Shown: positions 1 through 8,548 of the stretch, one piece after another | Layout: every line of letters starts with the position of its first letter | Position numbering within the stretch: the first letter of the stretch is position 1 | Source of the DNA: Pirellulales bacterium | GTDB taxonomy: Bacteria; Planctomycetota; Planctomycetia; Pirellulales; Lacipirellulaceae | Direction: 5' to 3' | Length of the DNA: 32,017 nt | Assembly: GCA_020847515.1 (NCBI GenBank) | Contig: JADLBW010000218.1 | Location: 1 to 32,017, forward strand | The notes under the pieces: generated by a model | The model's database searches: none | Told to the model about the DNA's origin: nothing | Seen by the model: only the letters and a program-made list of their open reading frames with translations | Made by a program: the position numbers and the translations under genes

Positions 1-398
1 ATTTGCTGAGCGACTCGACGCTGGCGTCGGGCGAACGGCTGACGCTGGGGTACTTATTTGCCCGCACGGAGGAGGATTTGACGTTTCGCTACCGGACGGC
101 GAACGGCCGGGTGGTCGAGGCGGATGTTCAGTACGCGCCCGGCATGGCGGGCGATTTCGACGGCGACGGGGACGTGAGCGGGAGCGATCTGCTGGCCTGG
201 CAGCGCCATTATGAGACGGCGTTGGGGCCGGCGGATCTCGCCGCGTGGAGGCTGAATTTTGGCAACGGCGCGGCGGCGACGGCGGCGCCCGAGCTTGCCT
301 CGGCGCGGCTGGCGACGGTCGCCGCGGGACTCGTGTTAATGTTTCGAGCGGAGCGCCGGGGGGCTGAACGTCGCCGCAGCCCCGACGGCGATTGCTGA
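1..398 (+). CDS. 3' end of a secreted dockerin-type protein (5' truncated by window edge)
   Basis: Only the C-terminal 130 or so residues are present; the reading frame is open to the window edge, so the true start lies outside. The visible part has a calcium-loop-like segment, GDFDGDGDVSGSDLLAWQ (about residues 50-67 of the fragment), followed by a shorter AAWRLNFG segment. This is the planctomycete dockerin-like arrangement, also present in the next gene. After it comes an Ala/Val/Leu-rich stretch and a strongly basic tail (RAERRGAERRR), which resembles a C-terminal sorting helix, but the Pro-Glu-Pro motif is missing. It is therefore either a degenerate PEP-CTERM anchor or a different sorting tail. 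It ends 56 bases before the next gene on the same strand. The function of the missing N-terminal part cannot be told. Confidence 0.7.
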   Translation, partial: LLSDSTLASGERLTLGYLFARTEEDLTFRYRTANGRVVEADVQYAPGMAGDFDGDGDVSGSDLLAWQRHYETALGPADLAAWRLNFGNGAAATAAPELASARLATVAAGLVLMFRAERRGAERRRSPDGDC

Positions 399-454
399 TG
401 ATCAGGACGCCACGAGCAGCAAGACGTAGAACTTTTTTGAGAGAGGGGAACGCT

Positions 455-2299
455 ATGACAAAGCATGTAACCTTGGCGTGTGCGACGATCGCGCTGGCCG
501 CCGTCATCGGAAGCGGCGCGCAAATGGCCGTCGCCCAAACAACCGCCATAAACGACGGAAATTGGTCCAACGGCGGCACGTGGAGCGCCGGGGAGCCGAG
601 CGGTACGCTTGATGCGACCATCGACGGCGGCCATGTGGTGACGATCGATCAGGCGGGCGAATTGACCAATCGGATCGACGTCGGCACGGCGAGCGGTCAG
701 AGCGGCACGCTGACCATCACCGGCGGCGACCTGGCGATTATCGATTCCGACCCGGCCGAGCCCAATCTGCCGTCGATTCGGATCGGACAGGCGGCCGGCT
801 CCAGCGGGGCGCTCAACATGAGCGGGGGAACGGTTTACATCGACGGCGACGGCGGCTTTGCCATCGGCGATTTGATGATTGGCGACGTCGGCAACGGCAC
901 GATGACGATGACCGACGGCACGATGCAAATGGCCGATGAGATGATCATCGGCACGCAGGCGACCAGCACCGCGACGGTGGACTTCAGCGGCGGCACCATG
1001 GAGACGCTGGGCCGCAGCATTCTTGTGGGCTTTGCCGGGCATGCGACGCTGAACGTCAGCGACACGGCGAACTTGCGGGCGAACTTCGACATGCTGACGT
1101 CGTTCATTCAGGGGAGCACGGCGACGATCAACCAATCGGGGGGCACGATCGAGGTTGGATTCCTGTTCACTAACTTCGACAACAACGCCGCCAGCACGGG
1201 CAGCACGACGACCATTAATATGACCGGCGGGACGTTCACGACCCGCATCGCCTACGTGCTGGGGCGGGGCCCGGGAACGACGACGATGGCCCACAGCGGG
1301 GGCACTGTTAACGCCATGCAGGGCAACGGCGAATTGGTAGCAGGGGACGGGCCGGGCAGCACCGCGACGTACGCGATCAGCGGTTCGGCAACGGTCAACG
1401 TGCTGAACAACATTGTCATGGGGCGCGACGGGGTGGGCGCTTGGACCCAGACCGGCGGCACGACCAACGCGGCGAACGTCTTCCTGGGCGACTATGATAC
1501 GAGCCAGGGAACGATGACCGTTTCGGGCGGCGCTCTTAACCTTAGCGGCAATTTGAACGTCGGCGCGGCGCTGGCCAGCAACGCCGCCCCAGACCGAGTA
1601 ACGCCCGACGGAACCAACGGACCGCAAGGGCAGGCCCTCGACGCTAACGGCGTATTCATCGTGCAGGGCGCGGGGGGCGACATCAACGTCGGCGGCAACC
1701 TGCTGGCCAATCCGGCCGACAAGAGTCCGGCCCGCAACGCGCCCGGCGACGAAAACAGTTCGCTGCTGCAATTTACGCTGGGTTCGACGGGCATCAGCGC
1801 GATCGAGGTCGGGCTGAAGGCGGACCTCGACGGGGCCGTCATTGATATCGACGACTCGGCTGGCTACTTCATCGCCAATCCGGCGGCGACGTTGACGCTC
1901 ATTAGCGCAGCGGGCGGCTTCGGGAACGTCTTTACGGTGACGCCGACCGAGCAAGCCGGCACCGGCAAGGGATTCAGCCTGGCGCCGGGTGACGCGGCTG
2001 CGTTCAACGTGCAAATCGTGCCGCGGACGGGCGGCGGCGAGAATCTGGTGGTCAGCAAGGGCGCCGGCGGAACGCCGGGCGACATTGACAGCGACGGCGA
2101 CGTGGACGGGGCCGACTTCCTGGCGATCCAGCGAGGTTTTGGCACGACGACCAGCGCGGCGGACATGACCACCTGGCGGACGAACTTCGGCACTGGCTCC
2201 GCCGTGGCGGCTGCCGGAGCGGTGCCCGAACCAAGCGCGGCGCTGTTGGCGATCGGCGCTGGTCTGGGGGCGCTGGTGTTGCGCCGACGCGCGGTTTGA
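455..2299 (+). CDS. PEP-CTERM secreted beta-helix protein with dockerin-like segment (paralog 1)
   Basis: A 614-residue secreted protein. I start it at ATG 455 because a GAGAGGGGAA ribosome site lies just upstream and the product then opens with a clean Sec signal (MTKHVTLACATIALAAV... ending in AVAQ). The upstream in-frame extension to 392 has no such signal. The body is made of loosely repeated strands of about 20-26 residues with G-T-hydrophobic-T/N-hydrophobic-S/T-G-G patterns, as in autotransporter-associated beta-strand or right-handed beta-helix proteins. Residues about 543-580 form a dockerin-like segment (GDIDSDGDVDGADFLAIQ, then TTWRTNFG). The C-terminus is a PEP-CTERM signal: VPEP at 590-593, a hydrophobic helix, then RRRAV. 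In PEP-CTERM systems the tail is recognised by an exosortase, so the protein is probably exported and anchored or released at the surface. It is closely related to the next gene. The ligand is unknown. Confidence 0.85.
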   Translation: MTKHVTLACATIALAAVIGSGAQMAVAQTTAINDGNWSNGGTWSAGEPSGTLDATIDGGHVVTIDQAGELTNRIDVGTASGQSGTLTITGGDLAIIDSDPAEPNLPSIRIGQAAGSSGALNMSGGTVYIDGDGGFAIGDLMIGDVGNGTMTMTDGTMQMADEMIIGTQATSTATVDFSGGTMETLGRSILVGFAGHATLNVSDTANLRANFDMLTSFIQGSTATINQSGGTIEVGFLFTNFDNNAASTGSTTTINMTGGTFTTRIAYVLGRGPGTTTMAHSGGTVNAMQGNGELVAGDGPGSTATYAISGSATVNVLNNIVMGRDGVGAWTQTGGTTNAANVFLGDYDTSQGTMTVSGGALNLSGNLNVGAALASNAAPDRVTPDGTNGPQGQALDANGVFIVQGAGGDINVGGNLLANPADKSPARNAPGDENSSLLQFTLGSTGISAIEVGLKADLDGAVIDIDDSAGYFIANPAATLTLISAAGGFGNVFTVTPTEQAGTGKGFSLAPGDAAAFNVQIVPRTGGGENLVVSKGAGGTPGDIDSDGDVDGADFLAIQRGFGTTTSAADMTTWRTNFGTGSAVAAAGAVPEPSAALLAIGAGLGALVLRRRAV

Positions 2300-2321
2300 G
2301 GCGGCGCGAGCTTTGCCGGCG

Positions 2322-2365
2322 GCGCGGGCGGAAGGGTTGCCGGCGGGTAATCCTTCCGCTCGCGC
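2322..2365 (+). terminator. Strong GC hairpin between the two PEP-CTERM paralogs
   Basis: Arms GCGCGGGCGGAAGG (2322-2335) and CCTTCCGCTCGCGC (2352-2365) pair over 14 bases with one G-U pair, around a 16-base loop. It starts 22 bases after the stop codon of the upstream gene. No T-run follows, so it is not a classical intrinsic terminator. It may act as a Rho-assisted terminator, an attenuator or a 3' mRNA stabiliser. The pairing is seen directly; the role is inferred. Confidence 0.45.
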
Positions 2366-2453
2366 GACGGCGAAGCGCGGTGCGGCGCCGACTGGAATGC
2401 AGCCACCGATTTCTTTTCCATCAACGTGTTCCATCCTGTGAGGCAAGCGACTA

Positions 2454-4133
2454 ATGAAACGACGCGTAACATGGTTGGGCGGCATCGTCGCCGCGCTAGG
2501 GGTGTACTGCGCAAGCAGCGGGCAATTAAACGCACAGACCAATGCGATCGCCAACGGAAGCTGGAGCGATGCAGGGACGTGGAGCGCCGGCGTGCCTAAC
2601 GGCACGACGGCGGCCAATGTCGACGGAGGTTTTACGGTGGCGGTCGATCAGCCGGGCGCAACGACCAATAAGCTCGATATCGGCAATGCTGCCGGGGAGA
2701 ACGGCGCCGTCTCAGTCGCCGCGGGCGCCGATCTGACCGTTGCTAACGACGGCCCGCTGCCGTCGATCCGCGTCGGCCAGGCGGCAGGCGCCAGCGGCAC
2801 GCTCACTGTGAGCGGCGGTCAGGTCACCATCAACGGCAACGGCGGCTTTGCCGTCGGCGACTTGATGATCGGCGATAACGGCAACGGCACGATGAACATG
2901 ACCGACGGCACGGTGGCTGCGGGCGACGAAGTAGTCATCGGAACGCAAAATACGAGCACTTCTACGGTAAACATCAGCGGCGGCAGGTTGGATGCGCTCG
3001 GCCGCAGCATTCTCGTGGGTTTTTCCGGCAATGCGACGCTGAACGTCAGCGGCACGGCGACCGTGCGGGCCAATTTCGACATGCTTACGTCGTTCCTCCA
3101 GGGAAGCACGGCGACGATTAATCAGTCGGGCGGCACGATCGAGGCCGGGTTCCTGTTCACTAACTTCGACAACAACCCCGCCAGCACCGGCAGCACGACG
3201 AACATTAACATGACCGGCGGCACATTCAATACGCGGATTGCCTACGTCCTGGGACGGGGACGAGGCGTCACGACGCTGACCCACAGCGACGGCGTCATCA
3301 ACGCGCTGCTGGGCAACGGCGACATGGTGGTGGCCGACGGCGCGGGCAACACGTCGACGTACAACGTCAGCGGGACGGCCAGCGTCAACACGCTGCATAA
3401 CTTCTTTGTCGGCACGGGCGAGGGCGCCGAGGGGACGGTCAACCAGAGCGGCGGCGCGATCGCCGTCGGCGATAACCTGTTCATTGGCCGCGACGGCGTA
3501 GGAACCTGGAACCAGAGCGGCGGCACGACGACGGCCAAGCAGGTGTTCCTGGGCGACTTCGACACGAGCAAGGGCACGCTCAAAGTGACCGGGGGCGCGC
3601 TCAACCTCAGCGGCAATTTGAACGTTGGGGCGGCGCTGGCGAGCAACGCGCCGCCGATGCCGACGGGAACGCAGGGCCAGGCGCTCGACGCCCACGGCGT
3701 GCTGATTGTCAGCGGCGCCGCCGGCGACGTCAACGTGGCGGGCAATCTGCTGGCCAACGCCGGCGATCACACGCGACGGCGGCCGGATCTGACGGGGCAG
3801 AATATTTCAGATCTGGTGTTCGAGGTCGACGCCGGGGGCGTCAGCATGATCGAGGTGGCTGGGATCGCGGATCTGACGGGCGCGAACATCGACGTCGATC
3901 TCATCAGCGGCTCATGGGCGCCGGGCAGTTCGTTCGACCTGATCACGGCGACGAGCATCAGCAGCGACTTTTTGCAGGTTGCCGAGGACGTTGGCTCGCT
4001 GAGCCTGGCGGTCGTGCCGGGCGGCAACGGCGCGATCCTGCGGGCGACGGTCGTGCCGGAGCCGGCGGCTGCACTGCTGGCGGCGGCCGGCGTACTGGCC
4101 GTGGGCTTGTCCTGCCGCGGCAAGCGTGCGTAA
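2454..4133 (+). CDS. PEP-CTERM secreted beta-helix protein (paralog 2)
   Basis: A 559-residue secreted protein, clearly a tandem paralog of the gene before it. Shared blocks include the AIxxGxWSxxGTWSAGxP opening after the signal peptide, GGFAVGDLMIGDNGNGTM, ATINQSGGTIE and GALNLSGNLNVGAALASN. The Sec signal ends near LNAQ. Strand repeats of about 25 residues suggest a beta-helix. The C-terminus carries VPEP at 534-537, a hydrophobic helix and a basic tail (CRGKRA), the PEP-CTERM sorting signal. Two differences from paralog 1 stand out: it lacks the dockerin-like calcium segment before the anchor, and it has one extra 26-residue repeat unit (bases 3402-3479). A weak GTGAGG ribosome site is 10 bases ahead of the ATG. 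Only 24 bases separate it from the GH172 gene, so co-transcription is likely. Its partner or ligand is not identifiable. Confidence 0.85.
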   Translation: MKRRVTWLGGIVAALGVYCASSGQLNAQTNAIANGSWSDAGTWSAGVPNGTTAANVDGGFTVAVDQPGATTNKLDIGNAAGENGAVSVAAGADLTVANDGPLPSIRVGQAAGASGTLTVSGGQVTINGNGGFAVGDLMIGDNGNGTMNMTDGTVAAGDEVVIGTQNTSTSTVNISGGRLDALGRSILVGFSGNATLNVSGTATVRANFDMLTSFLQGSTATINQSGGTIEAGFLFTNFDNNPASTGSTTNINMTGGTFNTRIAYVLGRGRGVTTLTHSDGVINALLGNGDMVVADGAGNTSTYNVSGTASVNTLHNFFVGTGEGAEGTVNQSGGAIAVGDNLFIGRDGVGTWNQSGGTTTAKQVFLGDFDTSKGTLKVTGGALNLSGNLNVGAALASNAPPMPTGTQGQALDAHGVLIVSGAAGDVNVAGNLLANAGDHTRRRPDLTGQNISDLVFEVDAGGVSMIEVAGIADLTGANIDVDLISGSWAPGSSFDLITATSISSDFLQVAEDVGSLSLAVVPGGNGAILRATVVPEPAAALLAAAGVLAVGLSCRGKRA

Positions 4134-4157
4134 GGATAGCGGTCAATCGGAGGACTC

Positions 4158-6818
4158 GTGGTTAGTTTGGCGGACAGTATCAGGAGCGTCGTCGTCGGCA
4201 GGCCGGGGGGCCTGCCGGCGGCGCAGCGATTGGCGCTGGCGCTGGCGATCGCGGCGATTTGCGCCGGGGGGGCCGTCGCCCAAACAGACTTCGGCGTCCT
4301 GGTGGAGGAAATCGCCGATCGCGATCGCCTGGCCGTGCACCCGGCAGGCCGATACACGCTGGAGCAGGCCAGCAGCTACGACCGCGGCTTGACGCCGCTG
4401 GGGGCTCCGTCGTCGTATGCGAACGCGGACACGGCGAACTTCGTGCGGACGACGTTTATTCACGGGGAGCGTGAATACGTGATGCTCGAGGATACGGGGC
4501 CGGGAGCGCTCGCGCGGTGGTGGATGACCGGCAGCGGCGCGACCGACGGCGAGATTCGCGTCTACGTCGACGGGGCGGCTACGCCGGTGCTGCGCGGGGG
4601 CATGCAGGAGCTGATCAGCGGCAGCGACGCGCTGTTCGGCAGCGAGCTGTCGTTCCAAAGCCGACCGGGAGTGGATTCGGGACACAATCTGTATGCGCCG
4701 ATTCCTTACTCGCAGAGCGTGATGGTGGTTTATCGGGGTACGGTGCGGGATCAGCCGGGCTGGAATCCGCCGGTCTACTACAACATCAACTATCGCAAAT
4801 ACGCCTCCCAGGGAAGCGTGGCGAGTTACGCCGCGGCCGATCCAGCGACCTATGGGGAACAAGTCGCCGCCACGAATGCAGCGCTGGCCGATCCAGGGGT
4901 GCGGGGGAGCGTCACCCAATCTTACGCAGCCAGCGGACAGAACCTGACGGCCGGGCAGTCGCTGGAACATCAGCTAACGGGCGCCGGGGCGATACGGGGG
5001 CTGCAGGTGCGGGTGAGCGGCCCTGATCGGGCGGCGGCGCTGCGGAATACCTTCATCGAGTTGACGTTCGACGGCCAGCGGACGGTGCAGGCGCCTGTCG
5101 GTCAGTTCTTCGGCCATGGCGCCAGCGGCGACGCAGGCGGGTACAACGCGTTCAGCGATTTTTATCGCCGCGTGACGGCCGACGGAGAGATGTCGGCGTT
5201 CTGGACGATGCCCTACCAGGGGGCGGCGGAAGTGAAGCTGATTAACCGCGGCGCCGCGAGCGTGGCGGTCGATCTCAAGATCGATTCGGGCGATTGGCAG
5301 TGGGACGGCGATTCGATGCACTTTCACGCCGACTATCGGCAGGAGAACGGCATTGCGACCCGCGGCGGCAACGGCACGACCGACTGGACGACGCTTAACG
5401 TGCGCGGTCGCGGGGTCTACGTGGGGGACACGCTGTCGATCCGCAATCGCTCGGCCGCATGGTGGGGCGAGGGGGACGAAAAGGTGTACGTCGATTATCT
5501 GGACGGGGCCGGCAACGGCAGCGGCGTGCCGCCAGACCACATTGGCACGGGCAGCGAAGATTACTACGGCTACGCCTGGGGACACGTCGAGACGTTCAGC
5601 CGGCCGTTCATCGCACAGCCGACGGGGCAAGGCAACGCCAGCGCTGGCGTGACGGTGAACTCGCGGGTTCGGGCATTGGATGCGATACCGTTTAGCGATG
5701 CGCTGAAGTTCGACATGGAGCTATGGCATTGGGCCAACACTAAGGTCGATCTGGGAGGCGCGGCGTATTGGTATGGAACGCCCGGGGCGAAGTCGCTGAA
5801 GGTGGCCGCCGACCTGGGGGCCGATTACCGCGCGGGAATCGATCTTCGCGTGGGGAGCGTGCCGGATACCGCGGGCGATGGAAGCTGGCAGTATCTGAGC
5901 TCGTCGCTGGCAAACCCGTCGGCCGAGGGCGCGGCGACGACGGCGCTGCTTTTTGGCGGCGTCGGCAATGCAGGGCACGAAGGGTACGGCGGAGCCCAGA
6001 ACAGGCACAATCTTGCGGCGATTTCCGACGAGTTTCTGTTTGCCGACGGCGACGTCAATCAGGGAGTTCAAGGAGGCCCTGGATATCACGAACTGGCGCT
6101 CCATCCGGCTGGCAACGCGGGGGGCGGATTTGCCGGGCAGGCGGCGCAGCCGTACGTCGTGGCGCGGTGGACCGCCGGGGAGTCCGCTGCGGGGCTGGCG
6201 AACGTCGCCGGTTCGATTCGGAATTTCATAGCGGCGGGCGACAGCGTGGACTTCCACGTGTTCGTCGACGGGGTGGAGAAGTTTACGGCGCTGGGCCAGG
6301 GAAGCGGTTTGCCGGAGTCGCCGTTTGATTTTGACGTGGCGCTGTCGGCCGGCAGCATCGTGGATTTTGTGCTGGGCAACGGGCCGGCGAGCGATCTGTT
6401 CGGCGACGAGAGCCTGCTGCGGGCGGCGATCTCGACCGCTTACGAGGCGTTTTTGCCGATTGAGGGAGACCTCAACGGCGACGGCGGCATCACGGCGGGC
6501 GATTGGGCGCTGCTGCGGGACAACTTCGGCGGCGACCTCTCGACGTTGTCCGTTCGCGCGGCCTATGGGCGCGGCGACCTTAACGGCGATTTGCACAACG
6601 ATGTCGAGGACTTTGCACTTTTTAAGCAGGCGTACGTGGCGGCGCACGGGGCGGGGGCATTTGCGCGGCTGATCGGCGTTCCGGAACCGTCCAGCGGTGC
6701 GCTGGTTGTCGGCGCGATAGCCCTTGCGGCGTCGATGCGTGCGCGGCGGGCGCGGATGCGGCAAGCCGATGCAGCGCTGCGACGCTGCACAGATGGCCGG
6801 GCTGGCAGAGATTTCTAG
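4158..6818 (+). CDS. GH172 (DUF2961) glycoside hydrolase with dockerin-like repeats and PEP-CTERM anchor
   Basis: 886 residues from a GTG start with CGGAGGA 3 bases ahead. An N-terminal hydrophobic stretch ends at GGAVAQ (about residue 42), indicating export. Family hallmarks are QASSYDRG near 70, GPGALARWWMTG, GVYVGDTLSIRN, AAWWGEGDEKVYVD and HIGTGSEDYYGYAWG. DUF2961 is now family GH172, whose characterised members cleave alpha-D-fructofuranosides and D-arabinofuranosides by a retaining mechanism with two glutamates. Here E438 (GEGD) and E467 (TGSEDY) are the matching candidates. Residues 771-830 hold two dockerin-like loops (GDLNGDGGITAGD and GDLNGDLHNDVED). VPEP at 841 plus a hydrophobic helix and Arg-rich end form a PEP-CTERM signal. 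It lies just downstream of two PEP-CTERM structural proteins and upstream of a sugar-use locus with a second GH172. Substrate by family knowledge only; the exact sugar is not proven. Confidence 0.85.
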   Translation: MVSLADSIRSVVVGRPGGLPAAQRLALALAIAAICAGGAVAQTDFGVLVEEIADRDRLAVHPAGRYTLEQASSYDRGLTPLGAPSSYANADTANFVRTTFIHGEREYVMLEDTGPGALARWWMTGSGATDGEIRVYVDGAATPVLRGGMQELISGSDALFGSELSFQSRPGVDSGHNLYAPIPYSQSVMVVYRGTVRDQPGWNPPVYYNINYRKYASQGSVASYAAADPATYGEQVAATNAALADPGVRGSVTQSYAASGQNLTAGQSLEHQLTGAGAIRGLQVRVSGPDRAAALRNTFIELTFDGQRTVQAPVGQFFGHGASGDAGGYNAFSDFYRRVTADGEMSAFWTMPYQGAAEVKLINRGAASVAVDLKIDSGDWQWDGDSMHFHADYRQENGIATRGGNGTTDWTTLNVRGRGVYVGDTLSIRNRSAAWWGEGDEKVYVDYLDGAGNGSGVPPDHIGTGSEDYYGYAWGHVETFSRPFIAQPTGQGNASAGVTVNSRVRALDAIPFSDALKFDMELWHWANTKVDLGGAAYWYGTPGAKSLKVAADLGADYRAGIDLRVGSVPDTAGDGSWQYLSSSLANPSAEGAATTALLFGGVGNAGHEGYGGAQNRHNLAAISDEFLFADGDVNQGVQGGPGYHELALHPAGNAGGGFAGQAAQPYVVARWTAGESAAGLANVAGSIRNFIAAGDSVDFHVFVDGVEKFTALGQGSGLPESPFDFDVALSAGSIVDFVLGNGPASDLFGDESLLRAAISTAYEAFLPIEGDLNGDGGITAGDWALLRDNFGGDLSTLSVRAAYGRGDLNGDLHNDVEDFALFKQAYVAAHGAGAFARLIGVPEPSSGALVVGAIALAASMRARRARMRQADAALRRCTDGRAGRDF

Positions 6819-6821
6819 TAT

Positions 6822-6999
6822 TGTTGAGGACTGCGAATGGACCGGGCGTCGCTGGCGGCTATGAGCTGTGAGCTGTGAGCTGTGGGCTGTGGGCTAGCGG
6901 CCGACGGGCAGATGGAAGAATTAAATCTGGCCGTTAGCCGATAGTCGCTAGCCGTCAGCCCGATGTACAGCGGGTTCATTGGCGGCGCAGGAATCAATC
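6822..6999. repeat. Heptamer-arm palindromic element, copy A
   Basis: The left arm is a run of 7-base units GGCTATG, AGCTGTG (three times), GGCTGTG, GGCTAGC, GGCCGAC (6857-6905). The right arm has the complementary register: GCCGTTA, GCCGATA, GTCGCTA, GCCGTCA (6930-6957). Imperfect terminal inverted repeats TGTTGAGGACTGCG (6822) and CGCAGGAATCAATC (6986-6999) bound it. Its right end matches copies at 23292 and 29142. It fills the gap between the GH172 and DUF1559 genes. No coding function is seen. Confidence 0.7.
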
Positions 7000-7034
7000 G
7001 TGATGAGATACTCCTCGGAACGCGGAGGCGAGCT

Positions 7035-8054
7035 ATGCGAGCGATCAATATGAATCGAAGCAAACGGGGTTTCACGTTGGTTGAGCTGTTGGTGGTGATT
7101 GCGATCATCGGGGTGCTGGTGGCGCTATTGCTGCCGGCGGTGCAGGCGGCGCGGGAGGCGGCGCGGCGGTCGCAATGTACGAACAATTTGAAGCAGATCG
7201 GACTGGCGCTGTTGAATACGGAGAACGCGCACAAGTACATGCCCCAGACGGCGGGTTATTTTCCAGGCGAGGACGCCGCGCACAAGTCGGACCCGCCCCC
7301 GGCGGATCAGGTTCCCAACACGGCCCCGGCGAAGCTCGGCAGCATCCAGTATTTCTTGCTTCCGCAGCTTGAACAGCAACAGCTCTACATGACGGTCAGC
7401 GGCTGGACAATGACGCCATTCTTCGCGCGGCGAGTCGTGGCGCCGCCGACGGTCTTCATTTGTCCGTCGGAAATGACGGCGGAGTCCGGCAGCATTGTGC
7501 GTCCGGAGGATGCGTCGGACGGCGCCGCCTGGGGCGGAGGCAATTACGTGGCGAACGTGCAGGCGCTGAATCACTGGTGGAAGAGGCCTAATCAGCCGCC
7601 GGGCGACTCCAGCGGCGGCAACGACGCGCTGGTGACGCAGCCCAATCCGTTTCAACACCCCGAACTGCGGCACATCACCGACGGCACGAGCAACACGGTC
7701 GCATTCGCTGAGAAGTATGCCGTGTGTCCGACGCCGGCGAGCTGGAGCCATGGGCGGACGCACTGGCTAGGGACGCGGGCGGTGGAGTTCGACAACGTCT
7801 TTGCGTGGAACAACCGGTACACGCCCCCTACCGTGGCGGCGCTGGCTGGCCGCGTCGATTACGTCGGGCGGGGCGAAGTGCCGCAGCTTGCTCCAACTCC
7901 GGAGACCTGCGACCCCTTTCTGGTGCAAACGCCGCATGCCGCCATGCAGGTGCTCATGATGGACGGGAGCGTTCAATCGATCTCCGACATCGACGTGGCA
8001 GCTTGGCATGCATACATCATGCCGGCCGACGAAGGGCTGCCGCTCAAGCTGTAG
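7035..8054 (+). CDS. DUF1559 prepilin-like protein with N-terminal methylation site
   Basis: 339 residues from ATG 7035, chosen for the GGAGG site 6 bases upstream; a start at 7050 is also possible. The N-terminus is a type IV pilin-like processing site, [11 protein letters not shown], with cleavage after G12, the conserved E17, and a hydrophobic helix to about residue 36. It is followed by [19 protein letters not shown], the usual DUF1559 signature. The C-terminus has a histidine (residue 301) followed by a DG pair and GSV-like strand, the region called the H-X9-DG domain; here the spacing counts as eight residues. Planctomycete genomes hold many paralogs of this family, thought to be processed by prepilin peptidase and assembled in the cell envelope, with no firm function. 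It is followed after 35 bases by a transthyretin-like lipoprotein, a very common pairing in the phylum. Confidence 0.93.
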   Translation: MRAINMNRSKRGFTLVELLVVIAIIGVLVALLLPAVQAAREAARRSQCTNNLKQIGLALLNTENAHKYMPQTAGYFPGEDAAHKSDPPPADQVPNTAPAKLGSIQYFLLPQLEQQQLYMTVSGWTMTPFFARRVVAPPTVFICPSEMTAESGSIVRPEDASDGAAWGGGNYVANVQALNHWWKRPNQPPGDSSGGNDALVTQPNPFQHPELRHITDGTSNTVAFAEKYAVCPTPASWSHGRTHWLGTRAVEFDNVFAWNNRYTPPTVAALAGRVDYVGRGEVPQLAPTPETCDPFLVQTPHAAMQVLMMDGSVQSISDIDVAAWHAYIMPADEGLPLKL

Positions 8055-8089
8055 CCCAGAGGCGTAACCCTTTTCGCGAGAAGCAGTGC

Positions 8090-8506
8090 ATGAACGAGGT
8101 CAAACAGACGTTTAGCGTATGGCGTCGACGGGGAGGCGTGGCCCTGGTCGCGGCGCTGGCCTGCGTCGTCGCCGGGTGCGGTCGCTCGCCGCAGGCCGAC
8201 CCGAAGCGGGCGGCCGTTTCCGGAGTCGTGACGTTCAGGGGTAAGCCGCTGCCGGCGGGAACGATCAGTTTCGAGTCGGCGAATTCCCCGATGGCGTCGT
8301 CGGCGTTGATTGATGCGGGGGGCAAATACTCAACCGATCGAGTTCCGATAGGGGCCTGTAAGGTGTCGGTGTCTACCTCGTCGGTGCGGTACGGCAATCC
8401 GGGGGCCTATGTGGCGATTCCCGAGAAGTACGGGGACGTCGCCACGTCGGGGCTGACGACCGACATCAAGGCTGGAGAGAATGAGAACGTTAATTTCCAG
8501 CTCTAG
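8090..8506 (+). CDS. Transthyretin-like / carboxypeptidase-regulatory-like lipoprotein
   Basis: 138 residues. The N-terminus is a lipoprotein signal: three arginines, a hydrophobic stretch and the lipobox VVAGC with the lipidated cysteine at residue 30. The rest is a small beta-sandwich of the planctomycete type, recognised by VSGVVTFRGKPLPAGTISF at about residues 43-61 and the final ENENVNFQL strand. The ATG at 8090 is chosen because upstream in-frame sequence overlaps the preceding gene and has no signal peptide. The family regularly follows DUF1559 genes, as here, and is presumed to sit on the outer or inner membrane facing the periplasm. It has no known catalytic function. The 42-base gap to the following glycosidase leaves co-transcription possible. 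Confidence 0.88.
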   Translation: MNEVKQTFSVWRRRGGVALVAALACVVAGCGRSPQADPKRAAVSGVVTFRGKPLPAGTISFESANSPMASSALIDAGGKYSTDRVPIGACKVSVSTSSVRYGNPGAYVAIPEKYGDVATSGLTTDIKAGENENVNFQL

Positions 8507-8548
8507 CGGCGGGAGCGGCGCGCCATCAGGGGATCGCGTCTGACGCGG

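Noticed and set aside
392-454. Longer N-terminus for the first PEP-CTERM protein starting at 392
   Set aside because: The extra residues are Arg-rich and would bury the signal peptide; the ATG at 455 has a good ribosome site.
209-2617. An 802-residue open frame on the minus strand opposite the first PEP-CTERM gene
   Set aside because: It is antisense to a gene with signal peptide, repeats and a sorting tail. Its product is Arg/His/Pro/Gln-rich with no domain, as expected from reading GC-rich repeats backwards.
6857-6957. Heptamer runs considered as a CRISPR array or tandem-repeat regulator array
   Set aside because: Units are only 7 bases with no spacers, and the two arms are in opposite orientation, so a hairpin element explains them better. 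No cas genes are near.
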